A stretch of 64,000 bases of DNA. It comes from Agrococcus jenensis (GTDB taxonomy: Bacteria; Actinomycetota; Actinomycetes; Actinomycetales; Microbacteriaceae). Location of the stretch: assembly GCF_003752465.1 (NCBI RefSeq), contig NZ_RKHJ01000001.1:744001-808000 (forward strand), given 5' to 3'. The position numbers and the translations under genes are program-made. A model generated the notes under the pieces. The model ran no database searches. It was not told the origin of the DNA and saw only the letters and a list, made by a program, of their open reading frames with translations. Each line of letters begins with the position of its first letter. The first letter of the stretch is position 1. This document shows positions 15,402-23,982 of this stretch, piece after piece.

Positions 15402-16342
15402 AGCCCGCGCTCCTCCGTGGGACGGGTCCCGTAGATGGCGTCGTCCGCGGCGGTGCCGGTCAGGGGCTCGTCGACCCATGCGGCGGTGTCGACCGCCGAG
15501 TGGCGCGGCGCGGTGACGTCACCGGTCGTGCCGGTGCCGTAGTCCGAGCCGGTCGCGTAGTCCGAACCGGTGCCGTAGGCGGAGCCAGTGCCGTAGGCGG
15601 CGCCAGTGCCGTAGGCGGCGCCGGTCGTGGTGCCGTACGTCGGGCCGGTCGTGCCGGCCGTGGCGGCCCGCTCGTCCTTGGCGCCCGCGATGAGGCCGCT
15701 CGTGAGGCGGCCGACCAGCAGGCCCGCGACGCCCGAGATGGCGATGAACGTCACCGGGTTGCGGCGCGCGTAGCGCTTGAGCTCCTCGAGGAGATCCGCG
15801 GGCTCGCGCTCGCTGATCCAGCTCGCGGCCGACTCCACGCGGCTGCCGACCTCGCCGATGATCTGCGAGGCGACGCCGTCCGTGCCGCCGCTGCCCGACG
15901 ACAGCGAGCTGAGGTCGCTCGCGATGGTGCGGAGGCCGTCGGCGGCGCGGTGCTGCTGCGTCGAGGCCTGGCTGCGCGCCTCCTGCAGCGTCGTGTCGAG
16001 CAGCTGGCGAGCCTGCTGCTTCGCCTCGGTGGCGACGTTGCGCGCCTCGTCCTTCGCGGTGCCCGCGACGCGGCCTGCGGCGTCCTTGGCGGACTCGCCC
16101 ACGTTGGCGGCCTCCTCCTTGGCGGTGTCCTTCACGTCCTTGGCGGACTCCTTGGCGGTGTCCTTCACGCCCGAGGTCTGCCCGCTACCGGTCGACGGCG
16201 TGGTCGTGATGGGCGGCACGGTGGTGCCCGTCGCGGGCGTCGCCGCTACCGGCACGGTCGGGCTGTCGAAGACCGCCTCAGCCTCGGGCGGGAGCCCAGC
16301 GGGCCGACGGAGCGGGTCATTGGGCTGGTATGCGTCGGTCAT
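15398..16342 (-). CDS. Membrane-anchored helical-repeat protein with YGTG tail
   Basis: 314 residues. A Pro/Thr-rich N-terminus (1-58) is followed by an amphipathic Lys/Ala/Glu helix region (60-130) built from KDTAKE/KDEARN-like 11-mer repeats, a globular helical part, one transmembrane helix (about 199-217, NPVTFIAISGVAGLLVGRL) and a C-terminal tail of tandem YGTG repeats. No known enzyme motif. It heads the operon with Holin-X and DUF3618 proteins, which share helical repeats and single membrane anchors, suggesting a shared envelope role. The function is unknown. Confidence 0.75.
   Translation of the reverse strand: MTDAYQPNDPLRRPAGLPPEAEAVFDSPTVPVAATPATGTTVPPITTTPSTGSGQTSGVKDTAKESAKDVKDTAKEEAANVGESAKDAAGRVAGTAKDEARNVATEAKQQARQLLDTTLQEARSQASTQQHRAADGLRTIASDLSSLSSGSGGTDGVASQIIGEVGSRVESAASWISEREPADLLEELKRYARRNPVTFIAISGVAGLLVGRLTSGLIAGAKDERAATAGTTGPTYGTTTGAAYGTGAAYGTGSAYGTGSDYATGSDYGTGTTGDVTAPRHSAVDTAAWVDEPLTGTAADDAIYGTRPTEERGL
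15528..15640 (-). repeat. Tandem repeat coding for YGTG units
   Basis: About six imperfect 18-bp units inside the operon's first gene encode AAYGTG/SDYGTG-type hexapeptides. Repeat number could vary by slippage. Confidence 0.65.
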
Positions 16343-16465
16343 GAGTCATCCAATCCTGTTGACGCGGGAGGTTGTCCCCCTGCTCCTATGGACTCTGTAC
16401 CCCATTCCTGAACGTTGCATCCGTGCTGGCCTGAAGACGTCTGCGGCCTGTGGCACGCTTCCGGC

Positions 16466-17125
16466 ATGGCATCCACGGGGACGCAGGGCGGCACGGCGGA
16501 CCGGCCCGCGAGGTTCTTCCGCGACGCGGCGGAGTTCCGCGCATGGCTCGAGGCGAATCACGAGACGGCCACCGAGCTGTGGATGGGGCTCAACGCGAAG
16601 CACGTCGAACCGCGCGGCCTGACGTGGGCCGAGGCGGTGCCGGAGGCGCTCTGCTTCGGCTGGATCGACTCCCTCTCGCAGCGCATCGACGACGACGCGC
16701 GGCGCCAGCGCTGGACGCCGCGGAAGGCGACCTCGAACTGGTCGGCCGTCAACGTGGCGCACGTCGAGCGGCTCACGACGGAGGGGCGGATGCGCCCGGC
16801 AGGGATCGCCGCGTTCGAGGCCCGCCGCGACGACCGCACCGCGATCTACGCCTACGAGACGCAGGTGGATGCGCTGCCGCCCGAGCTGCAGGCCCACCTC
16901 GACGCGTCGCCCGCGGCGCAGGCGTTCCTGGCCGCCGCGACCGCGACCTACCGGCGCGGCGCGACCGCCTGGGTGCTCGGCGCGAAGCGCGCGGAGACGC
17001 GCGAGCAGCGGGCGCGGCAGCTCGCCGACGACTCCGCCGCGGGCAGGCTCATCCCACCGCAGCGCTACGGCGAGACCCCGAAGTGGGTCGAGCGCGCGGC
17101 GGCTGCGGCGCGCGCCGCCGGCTGA
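16466..17125 (+). CDS. YdeI/OmdA-family protein
   Basis: 219 residues. ARFFRDAAEFRAWLEANHE at the N-terminus, WMGLNAKHVEPRGLTWAEAV, EALCFGWIDSLSQRIDDDA and the C-terminal OmdA-type segment around GATAWVLGAKRAETREQRARQ are typical of the YdeI family (linked in enterobacteria to bacteriocin or peptide resistance; the mechanism is unclear). ATG 16466 is preferred over an in-frame ATG at 16415 because homology starts there; no good Shine-Dalgarno is visible, so the mRNA may be leaderless. Divergent from the DUF3618 operon. Confidence 0.85.
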   Translation: MASTGTQGGTADRPARFFRDAAEFRAWLEANHETATELWMGLNAKHVEPRGLTWAEAVPEALCFGWIDSLSQRIDDDARRQRWTPRKATSNWSAVNVAHVERLTTEGRMRPAGIAAFEARRDDRTAIYAYETQVDALPPELQAHLDASPAAQAFLAAATATYRRGATAWVLGAKRAETREQRARQLADDSAAGRLIPPQRYGETPKWVERAAAAARAAG

Positions 17126-17153
17126 GCGCGCCCCGTCGCGGCGGCGGCGGGCG

Positions 17154-18269
17154 CTACCGCTCCAGGTAGCGGGCGAGGTTCGCGAGCGACGAGCCGAGGC
17201 CCACCTCGTGGTCCTCCTGCGCGATGCCGGCCGGCACATCCGTCGCCGAGACCGTCACCCGCGTGCCTGCCTGCACCGGCTCGAGCCGCCACGTCATGAG
17301 CATGTCGCCGCGGAAGCGCTCCTCGTCGGTCTCGAACGCCACCCGCTGCACGACCAGCCGGCCGGGGACGAGCTCGACGAAGGTGACGACCGACGCATCC
17401 GTGTCGTCGGTCGTCTTCGTGTCGTCGGGGTGCTCGAAGCGCAGCACGGCGCGGAAGCCGCCACGCTCGCGGGCATCCATGTCCTCGATCGTGCCGGTCG
17501 TGCCCTCGGGCGGCAGCCAGGCGGCGAGCGCGACCGGGTCGAGCAGCGCCTCGTAGACGCGCTCGGGCGCGACCGCGATCACGGTGCCCGCGCGGTCGAT
17601 GCGCGTCCCGGCCTCGGAGGCATCCGACGCGCCGACGCGACCGCTCGCGATCGCGCGCACGGCAGCGGCGAGCCCGAGCGCGAGGTCGTCGAACGTCAGC
17701 GCGGACGCGGTGGGCGCCGCGGCCGCGTCGGTCTCGCGCCCGACGCCCGCGGTGCCGCCCGAGCGCACCGCCGGCACGTGCACGAAGCCACCGGGCACGT
17801 CGAGGCCCGCGGCGAGGTAGGCGACGTGGTTGCAGAGGAAGCGGCCGGCATCGGCGCTCGGATGCGCGGGCAGGCCGACCGCGAGGATCGCGCCCGCGAG
17901 CGCGTCGACGTCGAAGCCGGATGCGCGCCGCGGCGGGCCGTCCGGATCGATCGGCGTGCCCTGCGGCTGGTCGCCGTCGTTGTCCGGGATGCGGGCGTCG
18001 TCCTCGTTCACGCCCCAGCGCTCCGGCGTGATCGCCGCCCGGCCGCCGGCCTCGCCGACCGCGAGCACGGCATCCGGCCGGTGCTCGGCGACGAGCGCCG
18101 CGAGCGCCTCCCCCGCTGCAGCGAAGGCGACCGGCAGCGTGCCGGTGACGAGCTCGACGCCCGGCTGCGGGTCCGCCGACCAGGCCCGTTCCAGCCGCCG
18201 CACCGCCTCGAGGCTCGCGTTCTCGGCGTCGCCGCCGAAGGGCTCGAAGCCGGTCACGAGGATGCGCAT
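17154..18269 (-). CDS. Pyroglutamyl-peptidase I fused to an SRPBCC domain
   Basis: 371 residues in one uninterrupted frame. Residues 1-210 are pyrrolidone-carboxylate peptidase: MRILVTGFEPFGGDAENAS at the start, then the catalytic triad positions Glu83 (ITPERWGVN), Cys146 (RFLCNHVAY) and His164 (GFVHVPA). Residues 222-371 are an AHSA1-like SRPBCC domain (AGTVIAVAPERVYEALLDP, then WLPPEGTTG and the helical end SLANLARYLER). Pcp normally is a stand-alone enzyme of about 200-220 residues removing N-terminal pyroglutamate. All triad residues are kept, so the enzyme is probably active; the SRPBCC part may sense a ligand or stabilise. An in-frame fusion by loss of a stop is the likely origin. Confidence 0.85.
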   Translation of the reverse strand: MRILVTGFEPFGGDAENASLEAVRRLERAWSADPQPGVELVTGTLPVAFAAAGEALAALVAEHRPDAVLAVGEAGGRAAITPERWGVNEDDARIPDNDGDQPQGTPIDPDGPPRRASGFDVDALAGAILAVGLPAHPSADAGRFLCNHVAYLAAGLDVPGGFVHVPAVRSGGTAGVGRETDAAAAPTASALTFDDLALGLAAAVRAIASGRVGASDASEAGTRIDRAGTVIAVAPERVYEALLDPVALAAWLPPEGTTGTIEDMDARERGGFRAVLRFEHPDDTKTTDDTDASVVTFVELVPGRLVVQRVAFETDEERFRGDMLMTWRLEPVQAGTRVTVSATDVPAGIAQEDHEVGLGSSLANLARYLER

Positions 18270-18313
18270 GCGACCCAGTCTGCCCCGCGTCTCGATCCGG
18301 GACACCCCGGGTG

Positions 18314-19084
18314 CTACTCCTCGAAGTCGATCGCGATCGGCATGTGGTCGGAGAGCGCGGGCCGCGCGAGGCGGACCTGCCGCGATCGCGGCAGGTCATC
18401 GGCGCTCAGGATGTGGTCGATCTGCACGAGCGGCCGCTGCTGCGGGAAGGTCGCGCCGCGCGCCAGGAGGTCGGCCTGCGCGACCCGGCGCGCGACCGCG
18501 GGCGGGAGGTTGAGGTCCCCCATCAGCACCCTCGGCCCCGGCAGCTGGCGCAGCCATCGCATCGTCCGCCGCAGCTGCCGCACGTTGACGCCCTGCAGGA
18601 ACGACAGGTGCGTGCAGGCCACCGTCCAATCGCCGAGGGGCGTGCGGATCGTGGCCGCGACGACCGCGCGCGGCTCGTCGCGGAGCCAGAGGACGCTGCG
18701 CGTCTCGGGCATCAGCACGGGCGCGCGGAAGCGCTCCGAGGACTCGAGCCGGAGCACGTGCCAGCGGAGCACCGGATATCTCGAGACGAGCGCGATGCCG
18801 TAGCCGTCGGCGACCGCGTCGAGGTCTGCGGCCTCCGCGGCGCGCCACTCGCGCGCGGGGTCGCCGATGATGGCGGGCACGAACCGCGCGACGGCGCTGC
18901 CCGTCGCCTCGGCGGCGATCTCGGCGAGGTCGAGCAGCCCGGAGCGCGCCTGCCCGCGATCGACCTCCTGGAGCGCGAGCACATCGGCGTCGATCGCCGC
19001 GATCGCTCGGGCGAAGCGATCCCCATCGACAGCGGCGTCGGCGCTCGTCCGGCCGTGCAGGACGTTCCACGAGGCGAGCCGCAT
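18314..19084 (-). CDS. Endonuclease/exonuclease/phosphatase family protein
   Basis: 256 residues with EEP-fold landmarks in order: RLASWNVLHGRT, the metal-binding Glu in VLALQEVDRGQ, the CTHLSF strand, MGDLNLPP (GDxN) and the C-terminal SDHMPIAIDFE (SDH catalytic triad). This makes it a metal-dependent phosphodiesterase or phosphatase; the precise substrate is unknown. No signal peptide, so cytoplasmic. ATG 19084 starts at the conserved strand. It lies 44 bp upstream of the Pcp fusion on the same strand and is divergent from the ROK kinase. Confidence 0.88.
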   Translation of the reverse strand: MRLASWNVLHGRTSADAAVDGDRFARAIAAIDADVLALQEVDRGQARSGLLDLAEIAAEATGSAVARFVPAIIGDPAREWRAAEAADLDAVADGYGIALVSRYPVLRWHVLRLESSERFRAPVLMPETRSVLWLRDEPRAVVAATIRTPLGDWTVACTHLSFLQGVNVRQLRRTMRWLRQLPGPRVLMGDLNLPPAVARRVAQADLLARGATFPQQRPLVQIDHILSADDLPRSRQVRLARPALSDHMPIAIDFEE

Positions 19085-19148
19085 GCTTGCATCCTGCCTG
19101 CGGAGGCCTCCCCGCACGGGATGCCGCGCGGCACGGCAGGATGAGACC

Positions 19149-20114
19149 GTGACGATCGCAGGCCTCGACGTGGGCGGGACGAAGATCGCGGGGGTCGCCC
19201 TCCGCGGGCGCGGCGGCGACCCAGGCAGCGGTCCGGTGTGGGCCGAGGACGACGTGCTGGCGCGCACCCACCGTGCCCACCGCATCCACGGGCCCGAGGC
19301 GCTGCTCGACGCGCTCGAGGCGGCGGTGCGCGAGCTCGACGAGCTGCTCGCCGAGGAGGGCCACGCGCCGATCGAGGCTGTCGGCCTCGCCATCGCGGCG
19401 TGGCTGACGCGCGACCGCGAGGTCGTCACCTGGGCGGCGCACCTCGCGGTGCGCGACTTCGCCCTCCGCGCGGCGCTCGCCGACCGGCTCGGCGTGCCGG
19501 TGACGATCGACAACGACGCGAACGGCTACCTGGTCGGCGAGGCGGCGATGGGCGCGGCGGCGGATGCGTCGTCGTCGATCCTCATCGCGCTCGGCACCGG
19601 CGTCGGTGGCGCGTTCGTCGTCGACGGCCGGCCGCTCATCGGTGCGCACGGCCTCGGCGGCGAGCTCGGCCACGTGACCGTCGACGAGCAGGGACCGGTC
19701 TGCTCGTGCACGGCGCGCGGCTGCATCGAGGCCTACGCGGGCGGCAACGCGCTCGCGCGCGACGCGGCCGCGGTGCCGGCGGCGGTCGCGCTCGCGCCGG
19801 GCGGCCGGGCGACCGCCGTGCACCTCGAGCGCGCGGCGCGGGCCGGTGACGCGACCGCGCTCGCCGTGCTCGAGCGGGCCGGATGGGCGGTGGCCGCGGG
19901 GCTGCGCCGCCTGCTGCCGGCCTTCGATCCCGAGGTGGTCGTGCTCGGCGGCCGCGTGATGCTCGAGTGCGCCGACCTGCTGCTGCCGGTGATCGAGCGG
20001 GAGCTCGCCGCCCACGCGCCGCTGCAGGGCGTCCCGCAGCCGCGTCGGCTCGAGCTCGCCCGCCTGGGCGGCCACGCCGCAGCGATCGGCGCGGCGGTGC
20101 TCGCCTCGCGCTGA
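19149..20114 (+). CDS. ROK-family sugar kinase (glucokinase-like)
   Basis: 321 residues. The ATP-binding start is IAGLDVGGTKIAGVAL; the sugar-binding region has VTIDNDANGYLVGEA and GTGVGGAFVVDGRP; the ROK zinc motif appears as HGLGGELGHVTVD followed by CSCTARGCIEAYAGG. No N-terminal helix-turn-helix, so it is a kinase and not a NagC-type repressor. Glucose or N-acetylmannosamine are typical substrates; specificity cannot be told by eye. The GTG start at 19149 begins right at the phosphate-binding loop. Confidence 0.9.
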   Translation: MTIAGLDVGGTKIAGVALRGRGGDPGSGPVWAEDDVLARTHRAHRIHGPEALLDALEAAVRELDELLAEEGHAPIEAVGLAIAAWLTRDREVVTWAAHLAVRDFALRAALADRLGVPVTIDNDANGYLVGEAAMGAAADASSSILIALGTGVGGAFVVDGRPLIGAHGLGGELGHVTVDEQGPVCSCTARGCIEAYAGGNALARDAAAVPAAVALAPGGRATAVHLERAARAGDATALAVLERAGWAVAAGLRRLLPAFDPEVVVLGGRVMLECADLLLPVIERELAAHAPLQGVPQPRRLELARLGGHAAAIGAAVLASR

Positions 20115-20148
20115 CCGTAGGCGCCGCAGCGCGGGCCACGCCCGTCGC

Positions 20149-20859
20149 TCAGGCCTCCGTCCGGTCCTCTCGCCCGTCGATGCCGCCGCCCAGCTCGAAG
20201 CGGTAGCCGCTGCCGTCGGCGGTGACGATGTGCACGGGCTCGCTCGGCTCGGGCTCGAGCTTCTTGCGCAGCTGCGCGATGTAGAAGCGGAGGTTGCTGG
20301 ACGTGCGCGAGTAGTACGGCCCCCACATCGCGTCGAGCAGCGACTCGCGGGAGACCGCCCTGCCCTGCTGCTCGACGAGGAGCTCGAGCAGCCGCCACTC
20401 GGTCGGCGTCAGGCGGATCGCCCGTTCGCCCTGCATCGCGCGGCGCGCGGCGAAGTCGACGGAGATGCCGGCGAAGGCGATCGTGCCGAGGTTGGGCTCG
20501 TCGGGGATGCGCCGGCTGAGCGCACGGAGCCGTGCCAGCAGCTCGTCGATCGCGAACGGCTTGGTGATGTAGTCGTCAGCGCCCACGTCGAGCGCCTCCA
20601 CCTTGTCGGCCGAGCCCGTGCGTCCGGAGACGACGAGGATCGGCGTCGACGACCAGCCGCGGATGGCCTGGATCACCTCGATCCCGTCGAGGCCGGGCAT
20701 GCCGAGGTCGAGCATGATGAGATCCGGCCGGGCGTCGACCGCGAGCGAGACGGCCGCGGTGCCGTCGGGGGCGGCGATCACCTCGTAGCCCTTGGCGGTG
20801 AGCGTGATGCGGAGGGCGCGCAGCAGCTGCGGGTCGTCGTCGGCGATGAGGATCTTCAT
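20149..20859 (-). CDS. kdpE: KDP operon response regulator KdpE
   Basis: 236 residues, OmpR family. Receiver domain with acidic pocket IADDDP, phospho-acceptor Asp51 (IMLDLGMPGLDG) and switch Lys in DDYITKPFAIDELLARL; C-terminal winged helix with LTPTEWRLLELLVEQQG and the DNA-contact region SNLRFYIAQLRKKL. Its ATG overlaps the kdpD stop by 4 bp. With KdpD it activates kdpFABC at low potassium or high osmolarity. Last gene of the operon. Confidence 0.95.
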   Translation of the reverse strand: MKILIADDDPQLLRALRITLTAKGYEVIAAPDGTAAVSLAVDARPDLIMLDLGMPGLDGIEVIQAIRGWSSTPILVVSGRTGSADKVEALDVGADDYITKPFAIDELLARLRALSRRIPDEPNLGTIAFAGISVDFAARRAMQGERAIRLTPTEWRLLELLVEQQGRAVSRESLLDAMWGPYYSRTSSNLRFYIAQLRKKLEPEPSEPVHIVTADGSGYRFELGGGIDGREDRTEA

Positions 20860-23360
20860 GCTGACTCCTGGGCGGCGTCGGCCGCGTGCAGGGTGACGAC
20901 CATGGTGAGGCCGCCTCCGGGTGTGTCTTCCGCCTCGAGCGTGCCACCCATGCCCTCGACGAAGCCCCGCGACAGGGCGAGCCCGAGGCCGAGCCCGGTC
21001 GTGTTGTCGGTGTCGCCGAGCCGCTGGAAGGGCACGAACACCTCGTCGCGTCGATCTGCCGGGATGCCGGGTCCGTGATCGACGATGCGCACCTCGACGC
21101 GCCCGGCGAAGGCGCTCGTGGCGATGCGGACGCGGGCGTCCGGCGGCGAGTGGCGGCGAGCGTTCGCGAGCACGTTCACGAGCACGCGCTGCAGCAGCAC
21201 GGGGTCGGCGAGCACGTCGGTCGACGCAGCTGCGTCCATCGCGTCGAGGTCGAGGTCGACCTCCGCAGCCGACAGCTCCAGCTCCTCCACAGCGGCCAGC
21301 ACGACGGCGGCGGGGTCGACACGGGTGGACGAGATCGCCAGCACGCCGGCCTGGAGCCGCGAGACGTCGAGCAGATCGGTGAGGAGGGCCGTGAGGGCCT
21401 CCAACGACTCCTCCGCTGTCGCGAGCAGCTCGTCACGATCCTCGTCCGCGAGCATGTCGCCGGTGGCCCGCAGCCCGCTGACCGCGGCGACCGCGGCCGC
21501 GAGCGGCCGTCGCAGGTCGTGGCTGACGGCCGCGAGCAGGGCGGTGCGGACCTTGTCGTTGGCGGCGAGCGGCGCGACCTCGCTCGCCGTCTCGGCGAGG
21601 TCGTCGCGCTCGAGGGCGGCCTCGAGCTGCGCGACGATCACGCCCAGCAGCCGGCGCTCGTTCGCGGCGAGCTCGCGGCCGTGCAGCTGGAGCGTCGCCT
21701 GGTCGCCGACCGGGATCGATGCGGGCTCCCGCGTCGACGCACCCGACCGGAGGGCGACCGTGCCGCCGTCGACGAGGGCGACGCTCTCGAGCCCGAACGC
21801 CTCACGGGCGCGCTCGACGAGCGCCTGCAGCGCGTCGTCGCCGCGCAGCACGCTGCCGGCGACCATCGCGAGCAGCTCCGCCTCCGCCGCTGCCCGTCGG
21901 GCGGCTCGGGTCTGGCGAGCAGCCCTGTCGACGACGATGCTGACGAGCACGGCGATGATGACGTACAGCGCGATGGTCGCCGCATGCACCGGCTCGTCGA
22001 TCGAGATCGTGTAGATCGGGTCCGTGAACAGGAAGTTCAGCGTCAGACCGCTCATGACCGCGGCGAACACCGCAGGCCACAGGCCACCGACGAGCGCGAC
22101 GATCACGACGAGCAGCTGGAAGGCGAGCACGTCCGTGGTGAGCAGGTCCTGCTCCTCCTCCCGGGCGCCGGCGAGCAGCCACGCCAGCAGCGGCCCGGCG
22201 GTGAGCGCGAGCGCGAAGCCCGCGACCCGACGACCTGTGGAGAGCGCGCTGCCGAGCTGCGGCAGTCGGAGCTTGCCCCCGGCTGCCGCGTGGTTGACGA
22301 CGTGCACGTCGATGCGTCCGGCGGCGCGGATCACGCTCTGCCCGATGCCGGGGCCGGTGAGCGCCGACTGCAGCCGACCGCGGCGGGACACACCGATCAC
22401 CAGCTGCGTCGCGTTCACGGCCTTCGCGAAGTCGACCAGTGCTGCCGGGATGTCGTCGCCGACGACCTGGTGGAAGGTGCCGCCCAGCTCCTCGACGAGC
22501 GCGCGCTGCCGGGCCAGCGCCTCGGGATCGCCACGGCGGAGACCGTCCTGCGTCGTGACGTGCACCGCGAGGAGCTCGCCGCCGGACGAGCGGGTGGCGA
22601 TGCGCGCGCCGCGCCGCAGCAGCGTCTCGCCCTCGACCCCACCGGTGAGCGTCACGACGACGCGCTCGCGCGCCTCCCACGACGCGTCGATGCCCTGCTC
22701 GGCTCGGTACCGCTGCAGCGCCTGGTCCACCTCGTCGGCGAGCCACAGGAGCGCCAGCTCGCGGAGCGCGGTGAGGTTGCCGAGGCGGAAGTAGTTCGAC
22801 AGGGCCGCGTCGATGCGCTCGGCCGGGTAGACGCTGCCGCCCGCGAGCCGATCGCGCAGCGCCTGCGGCGAGAGGTCCACGACCTCGACCGTGTCGGCCT
22901 CGCGCAGCACGTGGTCGGGGATGGTCTCGCGCTGCGCGATGCCGGTGATCCGCTGGACCACGTCGTGGAGCGACTCGATGTGCTGGATGTTGACGGTCGA
23001 GATCACGTCGATGCCGGCGTCGAGCAGCACGTGCACGTCCTGCCAGCGCTTCTCGTTGCGGCTCCCGGGCGCGTTCGTGTGCGCGAGCTCGTCGACGAGC
23101 GCGAGCTCCGGCGCCCTGCGGAGCACGGCGTCGAGGTCCATCTCGTCGAGGCGCATGCCTCGGTGCGTGACGTCGGCGCGCGGCACGACCTCGAGGTCCG
23201 CGACCATGGCCGCGGTCGCGGCACGCCCGTGCGTCTCGACGAGCGCCACGACCACATCGCGCCCCTCGGCATGCAGCCGCCTGCCCTCCTCGAGCATCGT
23301 GTAGGTCTTGCCGACGCCGGGGGCGGCGCCGAGCAGCACACGCAGCCGCCCCCGTGCCAC
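20856..23360 (-). CDS. kdpD: Osmosensitive K+ channel histidine kinase KdpD
   Basis: 834 residues, a little shorter than E. coli KdpD (894). N-terminal KdpD domain with Walker A GAAPGVGKT (11-19) and LVDELAHTNAPGS; USP-like domain about 230-355; four transmembrane helices of the DUF4118 module about 378-480; a short GAF-like region 500-580; phospho-histidine His614 in AVSHDLRRPLAAA; ATPase domain with N-box near 728-738 and G-boxes DHGPGIP and GLGLGLAL. GTG 23360 is one base after the kdpC stop. Senses potassium limitation and phosphorylates KdpE. Confidence 0.96.
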   Translation of the reverse strand: MARGRLRVLLGAAPGVGKTYTMLEEGRRLHAEGRDVVVALVETHGRAATAAMVADLEVVPRADVTHRGMRLDEMDLDAVLRRAPELALVDELAHTNAPGSRNEKRWQDVHVLLDAGIDVISTVNIQHIESLHDVVQRITGIAQRETIPDHVLREADTVEVVDLSPQALRDRLAGGSVYPAERIDAALSNYFRLGNLTALRELALLWLADEVDQALQRYRAEQGIDASWEARERVVVTLTGGVEGETLLRRGARIATRSSGGELLAVHVTTQDGLRRGDPEALARQRALVEELGGTFHQVVGDDIPAALVDFAKAVNATQLVIGVSRRGRLQSALTGPGIGQSVIRAAGRIDVHVVNHAAAGGKLRLPQLGSALSTGRRVAGFALALTAGPLLAWLLAGAREEEQDLLTTDVLAFQLLVVIVALVGGLWPAVFAAVMSGLTLNFLFTDPIYTISIDEPVHAATIALYVIIAVLVSIVVDRAARQTRAARRAAAEAELLAMVAGSVLRGDDALQALVERAREAFGLESVALVDGGTVALRSGASTREPASIPVGDQATLQLHGRELAANERRLLGVIVAQLEAALERDDLAETASEVAPLAANDKVRTALLAAVSHDLRRPLAAAVAAVSGLRATGDMLADEDRDELLATAEESLEALTALLTDLLDVSRLQAGVLAISSTRVDPAAVVLAAVEELELSAAEVDLDLDAMDAAASTDVLADPVLLQRVLVNVLANARRHSPPDARVRIATSAFAGRVEVRIVDHGPGIPADRRDEVFVPFQRLGDTDNTTGLGLGLALSRGFVEGMGGTLEAEDTPGGGLTMVVTLHAADAAQESA

Positions 23361-23361
23361 G

Positions 23362-23973
23362 TCAGCCGTCCAGGCCGTCGAGCGCGACGTTCAGCTCGAG
23401 CACGTGCACCACGGGCGCGCCGCCGATGCCGGCGACGGGGGTGGTGGTGTGCGCGGCGACGAGCGCCTGCAGCACGGCCGGGTCGAGTCCGCGCTCGACG
23501 GCGACGCGCTCCACCTGGATGGCGGCGTACGCGGGCGAGATGTGCGGGTCGAGGCCGGAGGCGGAGGCGGTCACCGCGTCGGCGGGCACATCCTCCTCGG
23601 CGACGCCGTTGCGCTCCGCCACCTCTGCGCGGCGCTCCTCCACAGCGGCGATGAGCTCCGGGCTCTCCGGGCCGAGGTTCGAGCCGGAGGAGAGCCCGCC
23701 GTCGTACCCGTCGCCCGCCGCGGACGGCCGGGGCTGGAAGTACGCCGGCAGCGGCTCGCCGTCGGCGCCGGTGAAGGGCTGGCCGATCGAGGACGACCCG
23801 ATCACTCGCCCCTCATCGTCGCGGAGGAGGGAGCCGTTCGCCTGAGCGGGGAGGGCCAGCTGGCCGATGCCGGTGATCGCCAGCGTGTAGAGCACGCCGG
23901 TGGTGATGGTCAGGACCGCGACGGCCCGCACCGACACCCACAGGGTGCGGACAGTGGTTCTGGTGCTGGACAT
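23362..23973 (-). CDS. kdpC: K+-transporting ATPase subunit KdpC
   Basis: 203 residues. One N-terminal transmembrane helix (about 16-38) followed by a periplasm-side domain with QANGSLLRDDEGRVIGSS, the family motif YFQPRPSAAGDGYDGGLSSGSN (in two parts, about 77-98) and a C-terminal LELNVALDGL. KdpC stabilises the KdpFABC complex and raises potassium affinity. It lies between kdpB (9 bp gap) and kdpD (1 bp gap). Confidence 0.95.
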   Translation of the reverse strand: MSSTRTTVRTLWVSVRAVAVLTITTGVLYTLAITGIGQLALPAQANGSLLRDDEGRVIGSSSIGQPFTGADGEPLPAYFQPRPSAAGDGYDGGLSSGSNLGPESPELIAAVEERRAEVAERNGVAEEDVPADAVTASASGLDPHISPAYAAIQVERVAVERGLDPAVLQALVAAHTTTPVAGIGGAPVVHVLELNVALDGLDG

Positions 23974-23982
23974 GGGTGCCTC

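Noticed and set aside
16343..16465. Stress-sigma promoter with GGGTAC on the minus strand ahead of the DUF3618 operon
   Set aside because: A GGGTA-like -10 is present, but no matching GTTT -35 at the right distance, so it is not reported as a feature.
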